64,000 nt of DNA from an uncultured Sulfitobacter sp. (GTDB lineage: Bacteria; Pseudomonadota; Alphaproteobacteria; Rhodobacterales; Rhodobacteraceae), in the NCBI GenBank assembly GCA_938003685.1, contig CALKXT010000047.1, positions 43,073 through 107,072 of the forward strand, in the 5' to 3' direction. How positions within the stretch are numbered: position 1 is the stretch's first letter; the number at the start of each line of letters is the position of its first letter. This document shows, piece by piece, positions 19,304 to 29,262 of the stretch. The translations under genes were made by a program, and so were the position numbers. The notes beneath the pieces are model-generated. The model saw only the letters and a program-made list of their open reading frames with translations, was not told the DNA's origin and ran no database searches.

Positions 19304-20368
19304 TTAACTGCCCCACCCGTCAGCTTGCATTTCACGCAGGCGCGACGCGGTGCGTTCAAATTCGAACGTGCCTTCACCCTCAATATACAGCATTTCAGGC
19401 TTTGCTGCGGCTGAACAGATCAACCGCACACGTGCCTCATAAAGTGCGTCAATAAGGGTGACGAACCGTTTTGCCTCATTGAAATTGGAACGTCCAAGGC
19501 TCGGAATATCATCCAGCAACAAAACGCGTACGGCCTCTGCCAACGCCAGATAATCAGCTGCACCTAGGGCTGTGCCGCATAAAGCATGGAACTGCGCCCG
19601 CGCCATACCATTGCGAAAGGCGGGTATGACGACATCACGCCCCTTAACGCGCAAGGTCAGCGGCGTACCTGGCCCACCAGCCAAATCATCCCAAACCGCA
19701 TTCATTGCCGCGCGACTTTCCGCATTGACCGGGGTGAAATATACTTGTGTGCCTGACAGGCGATCCTGACGGTAATCCGTTGGACTCGCCAACTCATGCA
19801 CAACCATTTTCTCTTTGATTAACTCAATGAAGGGCACGAACAAATCGCGGTTTAGTCCGTGCTTATACAATTCATCCGGCAACCGGTTTGAGGTTGTAAC
19901 GACAACTACACCAGCCGCAAATAAGGCTTGAAACAAGCGCCCTACAATCATCGCATCGGTGATGTCGCTGATCTGCATTTCATCAAAAGCCAGCAACCTC
20001 ACAGAAGCTGCGACATCGGCTGCAACGGGGGCGATCGCATCATCAACGCCGGTTTTTCGCGCCTCGTGCATCGCATTGTGAATTTCCTGCATGAATGCAT
20101 GAAAATGCACGCGCCGCGATGGGATGTCAGTCAGGTGCTCAACAAACATGTCCATCAACATGGATTTTCCACGACCGACACCTCCCCACAGATACAATCC
20201 CTTTGGAGGCTCAGGCGCTTTGCGAAACAGTCCTTTTTTGACTGGCTGCAACAATGCATCGCGAATTCGGTCAAATTCTGACAACACGGCTACTTGTGCG
20301 GGGTCAGATTGCAAGTCACCTGAAGCAATCAGGGAGTCGTATGTTTCTCGAAGGCTGCTCATTCTCAT
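19304..20368 (-). CDS. zapE: Cell division ATPase ZapE (AFG1 family)
   Basis: ZapE is a P-loop ATPase that acts on the FtsZ ring under stress; AFG1 homologues act in mitochondria. The 354-residue product shows Walker A LWGGVGRGKSMLMDMF at about residues 59-74, the following FHAFMQEIHNAMHEAR, a Walker B-like LLAFDEMQISDITDAMI, and sensor region VVVVTTSNRLPDELYKHG. Length fits the family. Two ATGs are available, at 20368 and 20362; the second (MSSLRETYDSL) looks closer to relatives and neither has a clear ribosome site. It is divergent from the MFS gene across about 110 bp. Confidence 0.95.
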   Translation of the reverse strand: MRMSSLRETYDSLIASGDLQSDPAQVAVLSEFDRIRDALLQPVKKGLFRKAPEPPKGLYLWGGVGRGKSMLMDMFVEHLTDIPSRRVHFHAFMQEIHNAMHEARKTGVDDAIAPVAADVAASVRLLAFDEMQISDITDAMIVGRLFQALFAAGVVVVTTSNRLPDELYKHGLNRDLFVPFIELIKEKMVVHELASPTDYRQDRLSGTQVYFTPVNAESRAAMNAVWDDLAGGPGTPLTLRVKGRDVVIPAFRNGMARAQFHALCGTALGAADYLALAEAVRVLLLDDIPSLGRSNFNEAKRFVTLIDALYEARVRLICSAAAKPEMLYIEGEGTFEFERTASRLREMQADGWGS

Positions 20369-20478
20369 GGCTTAGCGCGGGATGGGCAGATTGGGAAGGT
20401 CGCCGGTGATCTGACATATCAATTCCTCTGTGTACCCACGCACATATGCTGAATTGACGCAGGTCGGTATTCTTCGCA

Positions 20479-21756
20479 ATGTCACCCAAACACTTGTTGA
20501 TCGGACGTGCCTTGGAAAAATCTCACACACCGCTTTTTACCCCGGTCCTGATGGTCGGTTGTATCATCATAATGGTTAGCTTTGCTGTGCGCGCGTCTTT
20601 TGGTGTTTTCCAAATTCCAATCGCAGAGGAGTTCGGCTGGCTGCGCAGTGAATTTTCATTGGCAATTGCGATCCAAAATCTGGCGTGGGGGATCGGGCAG
20701 CCGATATTTGGGGCGCTGGCAGAAAAGATTGGCGACAGACGGGCAATCATTATCGGTGCTATTATCTATGCATTGGGTTTGATGATGTCTGCCAATTCTG
20801 GGACGCCTATTGAGCATCAAACCTATGCCTGGCTGGTAGGCTTTGGTATCGCGGGGACGGGCTTTGGTGTGGTTTTAGCCGTTGTAGGGCGCGCGTCGTC
20901 TGATGAAAATCGTTCTATGTCACTGGGCGTCGCAACGGCTGCGGGCAGTGCGGGCCAAGTTTTTGGCGCGCCCTTGGCAGAATGGATGCTTGGATTTTTG
21001 ACATGGCAGTCAACCTTTATGGTCTTTGCTGTTGTGATCTTATCGATGATCCTAACGCTGCCTTTGATGCGGGTCCCTGCCATAGCCAGCAAAACAGAGC
21101 TTGAGGAAAGCATGGGCCAAATTTTGGTTAAGGCATTCAAAGATCCGTCTTATACGTTGATCTTTCTCGGGTTCTTTTCTTGCGGCTATCAATTGGCGTT
21201 TATCACCGCACATTTTCCGGCCTTTGTCACCGAAATGTGCGGCCCGATCTTGGCCGGTGGTGTGCTGCATAACATAGGGATCACGACGACTTCTGCGCTG
21301 GGTGCTGTGGCCATTTCCCTGATCGGGTTGGCGAATATTGCAGGCACCTTGGCGGCGGGGTGGGCCGGGAAACGATATTCCAAGAAATATCTGCTCGCTG
21401 GCATCTATGTTGGTCGTACTATTGTTGCCGCCGCATTTATCATGTTCCCAATCACCCCGATGACGGTCATTTTGTTCTCTGTCGCGATGGGGTCACTGTG
21501 GTTGGCGACGGTTCCGCTGACCTCTGGGTTGGTCGCGCATATTTACGGGATACGCTATATGGGCACCCTCTATGGGATCGTCTTTTTCAGTCACCAATTG
21601 GGCAGTTTCATGGGCGTGTGGCTGGGTGGTCGAATGTATGACGCCTATGGCAGCTATACAGCGGTGTGGTGGATTGGCGTTGCGGTGGGCGCGTTCAGTG
21701 CGATTGTCCATTTGCCGATACGCGAACGCAGATTGGAGGGCTTGGTGACGGCTTAA
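20479..21756 (+). CDS. Major facilitator superfamily transporter (OFA/monocarboxylate-like)
   Basis: A 425-residue carrier with twelve predicted helices. Seen: a helix pair around LMVGCIIIMVSFAVRASFGV, the inter-helix motif LAEKIGDRRAII typical of MFS loop 2-3, and a central polar loop (MRVPAIASKTELEESMG). The overall pattern resembles oxalate/formate and monocarboxylate carriers, but I cannot name the substrate. TTGACG appears 26 bp before the start and may belong to a promoter. The stop overlaps the converging alpha/beta hydrolase gene by 4 bp, with no room for a terminator between them. Confidence 0.88.
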   Translation: MSPKHLLIGRALEKSHTPLFTPVLMVGCIIIMVSFAVRASFGVFQIPIAEEFGWLRSEFSLAIAIQNLAWGIGQPIFGALAEKIGDRRAIIIGAIIYALGLMMSANSGTPIEHQTYAWLVGFGIAGTGFGVVLAVVGRASSDENRSMSLGVATAAGSAGQVFGAPLAEWMLGFLTWQSTFMVFAVVILSMILTLPLMRVPAIASKTELEESMGQILVKAFKDPSYTLIFLGFFSCGYQLAFITAHFPAFVTEMCGPILAGGVLHNIGITTTSALGAVAISLIGLANIAGTLAAGWAGKRYSKKYLLAGIYVGRTIVAAAFIMFPITPMTVILFSVAMGSLWLATVPLTSGLVAHIYGIRYMGTLYGIVFFSHQLGSFMGVWLGGRMYDAYGSYTAVWWIGVAVGAFSAIVHLPIRERRLEGLVTA

Positions 21757-22688
21757 CCCCGGATCAGCGCGTCTTGAAATATCTCTATGATTTCGTCGGT
21801 ATGGGTATAGGGCAGCCCATGGCCGGCACCCTCAATCACGTCTTGCTGGGCATTACGACTATATTGCGCCAGTGCGCCCATCGCGGTCTGTGGGATTACT
21901 TTGTCGGCCTCGCCCCAAATCGCCAGTACGGGAATGCCATAGTTATGAAGCGTGCGATGCTCTTCAAACAATGCACGCGACAAAAAACCTCTCATACTGG
22001 CCAGAACGGACGGCACAAAGCGTTTGTAATCAAGTTCCCCTGCTTGCAGCGAAGCGATGTCAGGTACGCTGGTGGATAGGTTACCTTCGCTGCGCAGCCC
22101 TTTGCGATATGCTTGCGGATAAAGCGCGAGCATCAGCCAATCCCCAATGAACTTGGTCTTGGCAATGAAATTACCCATCCTGCCTGACACAACACCCAAA
22201 CCTGCCGGGGCCAACAAGACCAATTGGCGAATTCTGTTTGGGTTCGCTGCCGCATAGCATGTGCCAATCGCCCCACCCATCGAATAGCCGATCAAGGTAA
22301 TGTCGCCATCGACTTCTTCATGTTCCAGCAGCTCGTTCAGCTGCCCAAGGAAAAAGTCAGCATCCTGTTTGCCCTTTGGACGATCAGAATAACCGCGCCC
22401 ATACAGGTCATAGGTCAACACCCGAAACCCCATCAAGGCCAAGCTGCGCGTCATACCGCGCCACACAATGCTAGGGGTGGTCAGGCCATGTATGCAAACC
22501 GCGATTTTGCCACGTGTAGGGCCGTGCCATTCATAATGTGTCACGCCTTTTGAAAGCACCGCGAATTGACCAGATGCAGAGCCACGCGCAGTATCGTCCA
22601 TCACACGTCGGTTGTATTCATTCACCAGAGGGATCGCAAAAAGCGCGGCGAGAATGAGAAGAACCCAAATCACTGGTGCGCGCGCCAT
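21753..22688 (-). CDS. Alpha/beta hydrolase
   Basis: A 311-residue hydrolase with an N-terminal hydrophobic helix (VIWVLLILAALFAIPL) that probably anchors it in the inner membrane or acts as a signal. The fold markers are the oxyanion-hole loop ICIHGLTTPS-like segment (AVCIHGLTTPSIVWRG), the nucleophile elbow GYSMGG, the acid region LAIWGEADKVIP and the final His in EGAGHGLPYTH. Substrate unknown. Its start overlaps the cyclodeaminase-like gene by 19 bp, placing it last in a minus-strand run beginning at fghA. Confidence 0.88.
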   Translation of the reverse strand: MARAPVIWVLLILAALFAIPLVNEYNRRVMDDTARGSASGQFAVLSKGVTHYEWHGPTRGKIAVCIHGLTTPSIVWRGMTRSLALMGFRVLTYDLYGRGYSDRPKGKQDADFFLGQLNELLEHEEVDGDITLIGYSMGGAIGTCYAAANPNRIRQLVLLAPAGLGVVSGRMGNFIAKTKFIGDWLMLALYPQAYRKGLRSEGNLSTSVPDIASLQAGELDYKRFVPSVLASMRGFLSRALFEEHRTLHNYGIPVLAIWGEADKVIPQTAMGALAQYSRNAQQDVIEGAGHGLPYTHTDEIIEIFQDALIRG

Positions 22689-23590
22689 CGATCAAGGATG
22701 TAGCGGCTGGTCATCAGATCAAGATGCGCACCACCACCATTTTTAAACAACGTGATTTCATCGTTTGATTGGCGTTTAAATTTAGCCAAGCCATAGTAAT
22801 CCGCGAGGATGGTGTCTTTGGTGATAACACCTGCCGCAAGGGGAATCTTTAATTCTCCAATATGGCCGATGGTGGTATCAATGCTATCCACAAAGACCCG
22901 CGCGCGCAGCAATGCTGCGTCATCCACTTCGCGCATGTCTGGGCGATAGGCCCCGATTAAATCAACGTGCTGACCGGGTTGCAGCCACGCACCTTTGATC
23001 AGCGGATTGGTGGACATGGTCGCGCTGGTGATGATGTCAGCGGCACGCACAGCCGTTTCCAAATCCGTCGCAACTTTTAAGTCAGGCACCTCAATTGCCA
23101 TTACATCAGCATTGGCGCGGGTTCGGTTCCAAACGGTAAATTCAGCATCGGGAAAAAGCGCAGAATAGGCCGAGTGTAATGCACGGCCCTGATTGCCTGC
23201 GCCCACAATTAAAATGTGCTTGCTGTCCGGGCGGGCAAGGCGACGTGCCGCAAGCAGACTGTCCCCAGCAGTTTTCCATTTCGTCACAAGATGAAAATCA
23301 ACAATCGCCTCTAGGGTGCCGTGGCTGTCAGAGTATAGGTTAAGCCCACCATTTATCATTGGTGTGTCTTGTGCCGGGTTATCTGGAAAAACAGTGGCAG
23401 ATTTTACAGCTATACCCAATCCATCAATCCATGCAGCGCGGTTTAGCAAAGTATCCTTGCCGCGATACAAAAAAGTATCGGCAATTTCAGCGCGAGGAAG
23501 GGCATGTCCGGCGGCCAGTGCATCGGTGAGGCCTATCCAATCCAACACCGCTTCGCCTTCGTTGAAGGGGATGAATGGAATGTTTGTCAT
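22670..23590 (-). CDS. Ornithine cyclodeaminase / mu-crystallin family protein
   Basis: A 306-residue NAD(P)-dependent enzyme of the OCD/CRYM family. Members deaminate ornithine, reduce cyclic ketimines or act as alanine dehydrogenase. Seen: the Rossmann loop ILIVGAGNQGRALHSAY near residues 131-147, GMNTNP-like ATMSTNPLI, and an IGAYRPDMREVDD segment that holds the conserved Asp. The usual RTAA segment before the Rossmann fold reads KTAG here, so the substrate may differ from ornithine. It overlaps the HAD gene start-stop by 4 bp. Confidence 0.88.
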   Translation of the reverse strand: MTNIPFIPFNEGEAVLDWIGLTDALAAGHALPRAEIADTFLYRGKDTLLNRAAWIDGLGIAVKSATVFPDNPAQDTPMINGGLNLYSDSHGTLEAIVDFHLVTKWKTAGDSLLAARRLARPDSKHILIVGAGNQGRALHSAYSALFPDAEFTVWNRTRANADVMAIEVPDLKVATDLETAVRAADIITSATMSTNPLIKGAWLQPGQHVDLIGAYRPDMREVDDAALLRARVFVDSIDTTIGHIGELKIPLAAGVITKDTILADYYGLAKFKRQSNDEITLFKNGGGAHLDLMTSRYILDRWRAHQ

Positions 23591-24207
23591 GTCGCCTGTT
23601 CCTTGGTTAACAGCCCTGCGTTGATCAGTGCGTTGGCCCAGCCCTTCGGCCCATCAAATAGATGGGTTTGCCAGCCACGCTTTGCGGCTGCCGCAATGTT
23701 GTCTGCACGATCATCTGTGAACAACAAGGCGTCTGACGCGATGCCACAAGCGTTTTCCAATGCCTCATAGATCATCGGGTTCGGTTTGATCATCCCCATA
23801 TGACCCGAGATGAAGTCGCGGTCGAATTCTCGCAAGAATGAATAATGAGTCGCCGCCAGATCATAAGATCGTATACCAAAATTGGTCAAGGAAAAGACGG
23901 GAACACCTGCCGCTTGTAGCGATCTTTTCAACCGCAAAGAATGGTCGATGACGGGGGTGGCCATCTCTATCCAATTGTCATGCCACATTCGAATTTCATT
24001 GCGCCATTCGGGATACTCTTGGGCTGTCGCATAGATGGTTTCCCGAAAATCCTCGCCCATATCAACACGGTCGTTCATCGCGTGCAGGTCAACATCAGCA
24101 AACATCGCTTTACGTTTTTCCGTGCCGATTGCTGCATCGTAAAAACGCTCTGGTTGCCATTCGATTAGGACGTTTCCAATGTCGAATACAACGGCTTCGG
24201 GTTTCAT
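23587..24207 (-). CDS. HAD family hydrolase
   Basis: A 206-residue haloacid-dehalogenase-type phosphatase. Motif I is VVFDIGNVLIEW at residues 6-17. In it the usual second Asp (DxDxT/V) is Asn, as in several YihX/dehalogenase-like members. Motif II is the SLTNFG segment, and the C-terminal metal site is LLFTDDRADNIAAA. The cap is alpha-helical. Sugar phosphate or another small phosphoester is the likely substrate; it cannot be named. It lies in the compact run between the yaiI-like and cyclodeaminase-like genes. Confidence 0.9.
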   Translation of the reverse strand: MKPEAVVFDIGNVLIEWQPERFYDAAIGTEKRKAMFADVDLHAMNDRVDMGEDFRETIYATAQEYPEWRNEIRMWHDNWIEMATPVIDHSLRLKRSLQAAGVPVFSLTNFGIRSYDLAATHYSFLREFDRDFISGHMGMIKPNPMIYEALENACGIASDALLFTDDRADNIAAAAKRGWQTHLFDGPKGWANALINAGLLTKEQAT

Positions 24208-24210
24208 GCT

Positions 24211-24663
24211 TTATCCTCGCGCCGCCGCGCGTAATTCACGCTCTAACGCTTCCAGAAAACGGGAGCGATCCGCCTTTGTAAAGCCTTTGCCGCCACCTTG
24301 GCGAAACGGGTCGGCCGCACGTAAGTCCGTCATCAAATCGCGGGTTGCTAAGACGTTACCAATATTTGCTGCGGTCAACGCCTCACCATTATGCTTCAAC
24401 ACACGTGCACCTGCCTCGACACACCGTGCAGCCAATGGAATATCACCCGTCACCACGACATCACCAGCGCCACAGCGTTCTGCGATCCAGATGTCGGCCA
24501 CATCTGGACCATCATCGACGATCACCATTTCAACAAAAGGGTTTTGTGAAGGACGCAAGCCGCCATTGGACACAACAAACATCTTGATCTTATGCCGTGT
24601 CGCAACCTTTTCAGCCTCAGCTTTTACCGGACAGGCATCTGCATCGATATAAAGTGCTGTCAC
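24211..24663 (-). CDS. YaiI/YqxD family protein (DUF188)
   Basis: A 150-residue protein of the DUF188 family, which has a PIN-like fold; its role in cells is not established. Seen: [18 protein letters not shown] at the N-terminus, [12 protein letters not shown], the acid stretch [14 protein letters not shown], and [19 protein letters not shown]. These are the standard family segments. The start overlaps the sthA stop by 4 bp. Confidence 0.92.
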   Translation of the reverse strand: MTALYIDADACPVKAEAEKVATRHKIKMFVVSNGGLRPSQNPFVEMVIVDDGPDVADIWIAERCGAGDVVVTGDIPLAARCVEAGARVLKHNGEALTAANIGNVLATRDLMTDLRAADPFRQGGGKGFTKADRSRFLEALERELRAAARG

Positions 24664-26096
24664 TTTTTTTTCTTCTTTCCTGCGGGTTTTTCAACCTTAA
24701 ATTCATCTGGGATCGGCATCCGGTTAAATGCATCCAACCCTGCGATTTTATAGGCTTCTGCCAAAGTGGGGTAATTGAAGGTGTTTTGGACAAAGTAATC
24801 CACGGTGCCTTTCAGGTTCAAAACCGCCTGCGCGATGTGAATCAGTTCAGTTGCCCCTTCACCCACAATTTGCACACCCAAAACACGCCGGGTTTTCAGG
24901 CTGACCAACATTTTTAATAACCCGTGTTCCAAACCCATAATATGCCCGCGCGATGTTTCGCGAAAACGTGCGACGCCAACTTCATATGGGATTTCACGTT
25001 CCTGCATTTCTTGCTCTGACATGCCGCAGGTTGAAATTTCGGGCACCGAATAAATGCCGTAGGGAAACCATGGGCTTTCTGGCAATGTGTGTACTTCTAG
25101 CGCATGACACGCTGCGATGCGGCCCTGTTGCAACGATGTAGATGCAAGCGAAGGATGTCCAATAACATCACCCGCCGCATAGATGTGTGGCACTGACGTT
25201 TGGTAGGTCTTGCGATCAACCTCAATACGCCCGCGATGGTCGGTATCAATCCCAGCGGCGGATGGGTTTAACTTATCAGTTGCCCCCATGCGACCCGCGG
25301 CAAACAGCAACATTTCAGATCGCACATGCCGCCCATTCTCCAAGGTCGTTTCAACATGTGCGCCCTGATCTTCAATTTTCGAGATACCAGACCCCAGCCG
25401 CAAATCCACACCGTTCTCGCGGATTTGATGGGTGAAATCCTGAATGGTGGCGTGGTCGATGAAGTCGAGGAAACTGTCGCGCGGTTCAATCAAAGTCACA
25501 CGGACATCAAGAGCTGAGAACATTGACGCATATTCGACACCGATAACGCCTGCGCCAACCACAACAAGTGACCGGGGAATTTGTGCCATGTCGAGAAATT
25601 CGTCGCTGTCGAGCACCGTGGTCCCGTTAAACGGCACCCAATCTGGGCGATAGGTTCTGGTCCCTGTTGAAATCAAGAAACGGTCGGCCGTTAAAGTCGT
25701 TGTTTCACCCGCTTCCGTTGCGATTTCAATTGTGTTTGGGTCCGTGAATTTCGCCAAGCCATTTAATGTATCAACATGGTTGCGGTTGAACTGATGCTCA
25801 AGCACATCGACTTCGTGATCCAGCGTTTGATGCAAACGCCCTTTTAGGTCTTCGGCACCGATCTCTTGTTTCACGCGATAAGATCGGCCGTAGAAGCTGC
25901 GCTCGCGCCAGCCCGTTAGGTTCAAAACAGTCTCGCGCAGAGTCTTGGAGGGGATCGTACCCGTGTGGACCGACACACCACCCAAACGGTCCTTGCGGTC
26001 GATCACTAAAACGCGACGTTTCAACTTGCCCGCCTGAATGGCAGCAGCGCGACCGGCAGGGCCGGACCCGATGATGATCAAATCATAATGACTCAT
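24660..26096 (-). CDS. sthA: Si-specific NAD(P)+ transhydrogenase (soluble)
   Basis: A soluble FAD enzyme that passes hydride between NADPH and NAD+, balancing the two pools. The 478-residue product has the FAD loop [18 protein letters not shown], then [12 protein letters not shown] in place of the redox-active cysteine pair of lipoamide dehydrogenases. That is the SthA signature and separates it from glutathione reductase. The NAD(P) loop [16 protein letters not shown] and the C-terminal dimer domain ([15 protein letters not shown]) follow. The protein ends in a lysine run (KPAGKKKKK). It is 3 bp after fghA in an operon-like run. Confidence 0.95.
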   Translation of the reverse strand: MSHYDLIIIGSGPAGRAAAIQAGKLKRRVLVIDRKDRLGGVSVHTGTIPSKTLRETVLNLTGWRERSFYGRSYRVKQEIGAEDLKGRLHQTLDHEVDVLEHQFNRNHVDTLNGLAKFTDPNTIEIATEAGETTTLTADRFLISTGTRTYRPDWVPFNGTTVLDSDEFLDMAQIPRSLVVVGAGVIGVEYASMFSALDVRVTLIEPRDSFLDFIDHATIQDFTHQIRENGVDLRLGSGISKIEDQGAHVETTLENGRHVRSEMLLFAAGRMGATDKLNPSAAGIDTDHRGRIEVDRKTYQTSVPHIYAAGDVIGHPSLASTSLQQGRIAACHALEVHTLPESPWFPYGIYSVPEISTCGMSEQEMQEREIPYEVGVARFRETSRGHIMGLEHGLLKMLVSLKTRRVLGVQIVGEGATELIHIAQAVLNLKGTVDYFVQNTFNYPTLAEAYKIAGLDAFNRMPIPDEFKVEKPAGKKKKK

Positions 26097-26099
26097 GGC

Positions 26100-26933
26100 T
26101 TAACCTGCATAAAGAGCATCAGCGTGGAACGCGATGTGATCTTCCATAAAGGTTGAGACAAAGAAATAGCTGTGGTCATAGCCCGGCTGCATGCGCAAAA
26201 TCGCCTGTTGTCTGCGGGTGGCAATGGCGGCAGCCAAGGCTTCAGGCTTTAGCAGATCAAGGAACTGATCCGCGCCACCTTGGTCGATCAGAATTGGGCC
26301 ATCAAACCCCTTTTCGGCCATCAACAATGTTGCATCGTGTTGAACCCAATCGGCTTCATTGTTCCCTAAATACACACCTAACTGCTTGCGCCCCCAGTCG
26401 CTTTTCGTCGGGTTGGCAATCGGGGCGAATGCGGAAACAGACAGAAACTGACCCGGCAAGTTCATCGCCAGCGTCAAGGCACCGTGCCCGCCCATAGAAT
26501 GGCCTGTGATTCCTTGACGGGTCATGTCGATGGCAAAGTTGTCACCAATCAAGGTCGGTAATTCTTTTGCGATATAATCCCACATCTGGAAATTTGCTTT
26601 CCAAGGGTCTTGGGTCGCATTCACGTAAAATCCGGCACCTTTGCCCAGATCATAAGCCTCGTCGTCCGCAACATCATCACCACGAGGGGACGTATCGGGG
26701 AACACCAATGCAATCCCATGTTCTGCGGCCCAAGCCTGTGCGCCAGCCTTGGTCATCGCGTTTTCATGCGTGCAGGTCAGGCCAGATAGATACCACAGAA
26801 CAGGAACAGGCCCATCTTTGGCCTCTTCGGGCAGGAATACGGCAAAGGTCATCTCGCAATTACAGGCGGTTGAGGCATGCGAATAGACACCTTGGGTGCC
26901 GCCAAAGCAGGCATTTTCAGAGAGTGTTTTCAT
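26100..26933 (-). CDS. fghA: S-formylglutathione hydrolase
   Basis: Hydrolyses S-formylglutathione to formate and glutathione, the last step of glutathione-dependent formaldehyde removal. The 277-residue product has CTHENAMTKAGAQ, ITGHSMGGHGALTLA with the nucleophile serine, and the acid and His at DQGGADQF and YDHSYFF. The longer frame back to 27029 adds unrelated residues; the ATG at 26931-26933 (MKTLSENACFGG) fits the family. No formaldehyde dehydrogenase gene is in view. sthA follows after 3 bp. Confidence 0.95.
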   Translation of the reverse strand: MKTLSENACFGGTQGVYSHASTACNCEMTFAVFLPEEAKDGPVPVLWYLSGLTCTHENAMTKAGAQAWAAEHGIALVFPDTSPRGDDVADDEAYDLGKGAGFYVNATQDPWKANFQMWDYIAKELPTLIGDNFAIDMTRQGITGHSMGGHGALTLAMNLPGQFLSVSAFAPIANPTKSDWGRKQLGVYLGNNEADWVQHDATLLMAEKGFDGPILIDQGGADQFLDLLKPEALAAAIATRRQQAILRMQPGYDHSYFFVSTFMEDHIAFHADALYAG

Positions 26934-27003
26934 TGGCTGGTCCTTTGCGCGATCGATTGGTCCGTTTGGCAGATGACAGACGGTATTTGAAAAAGGGTGA
27001 AGA

Positions 27004-27933
27004 TCAGGTTCCTGTAACCCAAGCAACAATTAAACTGACTGTAACGATGCTGAGCGCGGTTGAAACCAGAATTGCGGCAGACACGCGTTGAGGTGCGACA
27101 CCATAGTGTTGGGCAAGCATATAGACATTGCCTGCAACCGGTAGGGCGGCTGCTGAAATGATCACACCGGCCTTGAACGGATCTACGCCAAACAGGAACA
27201 ATGCAGCGAATGCCACAAAGAGCGGATGCAGAATGAGTTTGCAAAAGCTAAGCCATCCAGCGATCTGTACACGCTCTGCCGATTTTGTCGCAAGGGACGC
27301 CCCAATTGCGAACAACGCGCCGGGTGTTGCGGCCCCCCCAAGGATGGCGAGAAATTCGTTCATTGGCGTAGGGATCGGAATGGAAAGTCCTGACCATGCA
27401 AACCCCAAAACGATTGCGACGATCATTGGGTTTCGCAACAGCCCAAGGCCGATCGTACGAAACATGCGCAGGCTAATTTGTCCGTCACGTGAACCTGTGA
27501 TCAGGACGACTATTAGGCTTGAGAAAACAACTAAATCTACTGCTAACACCAGCAAAACGGGGCCAATGGCGTCTGGGCCAAACAAAATGGCCAACATCGG
27601 CACCCCTAAGAAGCCGGTATTGCCGATGGCCGCGCACTGCGCTTCAATCGCTGTTGTGGGAACATCCAACCGGCGTGCAAACCCTACGATGGTGGCGATG
27701 CCATACACAAACGCGGTGCCCCAAAGATAGGCCGCGACAAGGCGCGTATCCCACACTTCGACCAGTGATAGGTTTGCTGAAAATCGAAACAACATCGCGG
27801 ATAGGGCAAAGTAAAACACAAATTTTGTGAGGTATGCGGTGGCCTCTGCGCTAAAGAACTTGGTGCGCCCAGCCCAATAGCCCAGCCCAATAAGCGCAAA
27901 GAAGGGGAGGGTTTTTAGGAAGATTGCAAGCAT
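27004..27933 (-). CDS. AEC family transporter (auxin efflux carrier type)
   Basis: A 309-residue membrane protein with about ten helices in two five-helix halves, as in the AEC family of carriers for malonate, malate or other small anions. Seen: FLKTLPFFALIGLGYWAGR at the start, CAAIGNTGFLGVPM in the first half, FAIGASLATKSAER before the second, and AALPVAGNVYMLAQHYG near the C-terminus. The ATG at 27931-27933 places the first helix at the very N-terminus; the ORF runs upstream to 28026 but with non-helical sequence. fghA starts 70 bp on. Confidence 0.88.
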   Translation of the reverse strand: MLAIFLKTLPFFALIGLGYWAGRTKFFSAEATAYLTKFVFYFALSAMLFRFSANLSLVEVWDTRLVAAYLWGTAFVYGIATIVGFARRLDVPTTAIEAQCAAIGNTGFLGVPMLAILFGPDAIGPVLLVLAVDLVVFSSLIVVLITGSRDGQISLRMFRTIGLGLLRNPMIVAIVLGFAWSGLSIPIPTPMNEFLAILGGAATPGALFAIGASLATKSAERVQIAGWLSFCKLILHPLFVAFAALFLFGVDPFKAGVIISAAALPVAGNVYMLAQHYGVAPQRVSAAILVSTALSIVTVSLIVAWVTGT

Positions 27934-28253
27934 GAACAAAGCAGTACCCCAGCCAACCTGTGAGGTGCAAGGTTCAGGTGGTTGTGATCCAATGCCGCTG
28001 GCGTGACATAAAGTTAGAAATGACACGCTGCTAAACGCACTACCGGACTATCTGGTGCGTTGGCGTTTCTTCCAAGACTATCGCGATCAGCAGATTTGAT
28101 TTGTTATAAGGCAGTCTTACGTCGAACTCGTTACGAAATCGGAACGTGCCCAAATGTGAGTTTGATCCATGTGGTACCTACCGCTGAGAGGCGACTAATA
28201 CCGATAGATGGCTCGCGTACGCGCGCGTGTTATTTTATGAAAGGGCGATGAAC
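27934..28253. other. Intergenic region of about 320 bp with no gene seen
   Basis: It lies upstream of the AEC gene and downstream of mbfA, both minus strand. A plus-strand frame at 28060-28251 has no ribosome site and no recognisable sequence, so I do not call it. A run of alternating CG with the palindrome CGCGTACGCG near 28210-28225 could fold but has no T-run. No tRNA cloverleaf was found. The AEC promoter is probably here. Confidence 0.5.
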
Positions 28254-29228
28254 CTAACCTGACCCGATCAGTACACCGGCAGCAAAGACCAATGCCCCAC
28301 CCAGAACCACCTGCATTGCCGCGCGCAAAAACGGTGTGTCCATGTATTTGTTCTGTATCCAAGCGATGGCCCACAATTCGATAAACACCACGACAAAAGC
28401 GATCGTGGTTGCGGTCCAGAAATCGGTGATCAGATAGGGCAGGGCATGACCTAGCCCCCCAATTGTGGTCATAATGCCAGAGGCAAAGCCACGTTTTACG
28501 GGTGATCCGCGCCCTGACAATTCGCCGTCATCTGATGCCGCTTCGGTAAAGCCCATGGAAATACCGGCACCAACGGAGGCGGCTAACCCAACCAGAAAGG
28601 TTGTCCAAGTATCTTGCGTGGCAAAGGCGACGGCAAAGATTGGGGCGAGTGTGGAAACTGAACCATCCATCAATCCGGCGAGGCCGGGTTGTACCCACGT
28701 CAGAATAAATTGGCGATGCGCACGGTTGTCCTCAGACTCTAGGCTGTCCTCATCCAGATGCTTTGACGTCAAATCATCCGCTTTTGCCTGATGGCCTGCT
28801 TCTGCGGCCGCCAGATCGCCTAACAGCTTTCTGGTGTCGGCATCGGACGTGCGCGCAGCCGCGGCAAGATAGAAATGTTCTGCATCCTGCTCCATTGCCG
28901 CAGCTTCGGCGCGGATGCGGTCCAACCCTAGGTTTTCGACCAACCACACCGGGCGGCGAGCGTAATACCCTGATACATGTTCACGACGGATCAACGGGAT
29001 CACATCGCCAAAGCGTTTTTGGTGCAGGTCGATTAGTCGTTGCCTGTGGCCATCTTCCTCTGCGGCCATGCCGTCAAAAATGGCAGCACTACTCGGAAAC
29101 TCTGCACGCAAAGTTTCGGCATACCCACGATAAATGCGCGCATCGTCCTCTTCTGAAGATATAGCAAGTGCAAGCACTTCTTGCTCTGATAGGTCTTTGA
29201 ACCGTTTACGGTTGAGAGAAAAACGCAT
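28254..29228 (-). CDS. mbfA: Iron exporter MbfA (ferritin-like domain fused to VIT1/CCC1 domain)
   Basis: A membrane exporter that lowers cytosolic iron under iron excess or acid/peroxide stress in rhizobia and relatives. The 324-residue product is a two-part fusion. Residues 1 to about 160 form a ferritin-like four-helix bundle with Glu/His iron ligands (AISSEEDDARIYRGYAE, AAEEDGHRQRL, MEQDAEHFYLAAA, AAEAGHQAKAD). The rest is a CCC1/VIT1-type membrane domain (WVQPGLAGLMDGSVSTLAP, VGLAASVGAGISMGF). This is the MbfA layout. AAGGA precedes the ATG. An Irr-type box lies 18 bp upstream and overlaps the predicted -10 box, which supports both the identification and iron-dependent control. Confidence 0.95.
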   Translation of the reverse strand: MRFSLNRKRFKDLSEQEVLALAISSEEDDARIYRGYAETLRAEFPSSAAIFDGMAAEEDGHRQRLIDLHQKRFGDVIPLIRREHVSGYYARRPVWLVENLGLDRIRAEAAAMEQDAEHFYLAAAARTSDADTRKLLGDLAAAEAGHQAKADDLTSKHLDEDSLESEDNRAHRQFILTWVQPGLAGLMDGSVSTLAPIFAVAFATQDTWTTFLVGLAASVGAGISMGFTEAASDDGELSGRGSPVKRGFASGIMTTIGGLGHALPYLITDFWTATTIAFVVVFIELWAIAWIQNKYMDTPFLRAAMQVVLGGALVFAAGVLIGSG

Positions 29229-29245
29229 GACGTATCCTTCGCTTG

Positions 29246-29262
29246 TTTAGAACGATTCTAAT
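29246..29262 (-). promoter_or_regulatory. Iron control element (Irr-type operator) upstream of mbfA
   Basis: The plus strand reads TTTAGAACGATTCTAAT, matching the published ICE consensus TTTAGAA-N3-TTCTAAA at all but the last base. It is 18 bp upstream of the mbfA ATG. Irr represses mbfA in rhizobia when iron is low; the same control here is inferred. The irr gene is not in the window. Confidence 0.85.

Noticed and set aside
28060..28251. A 63-codon plus-strand frame in the gap between the AEC and mbfA genes
   Set aside because: No ribosome site, odd composition with no hydrophobic pattern or motif, and no neighbour of the same direction. I treat the gap as non-coding.
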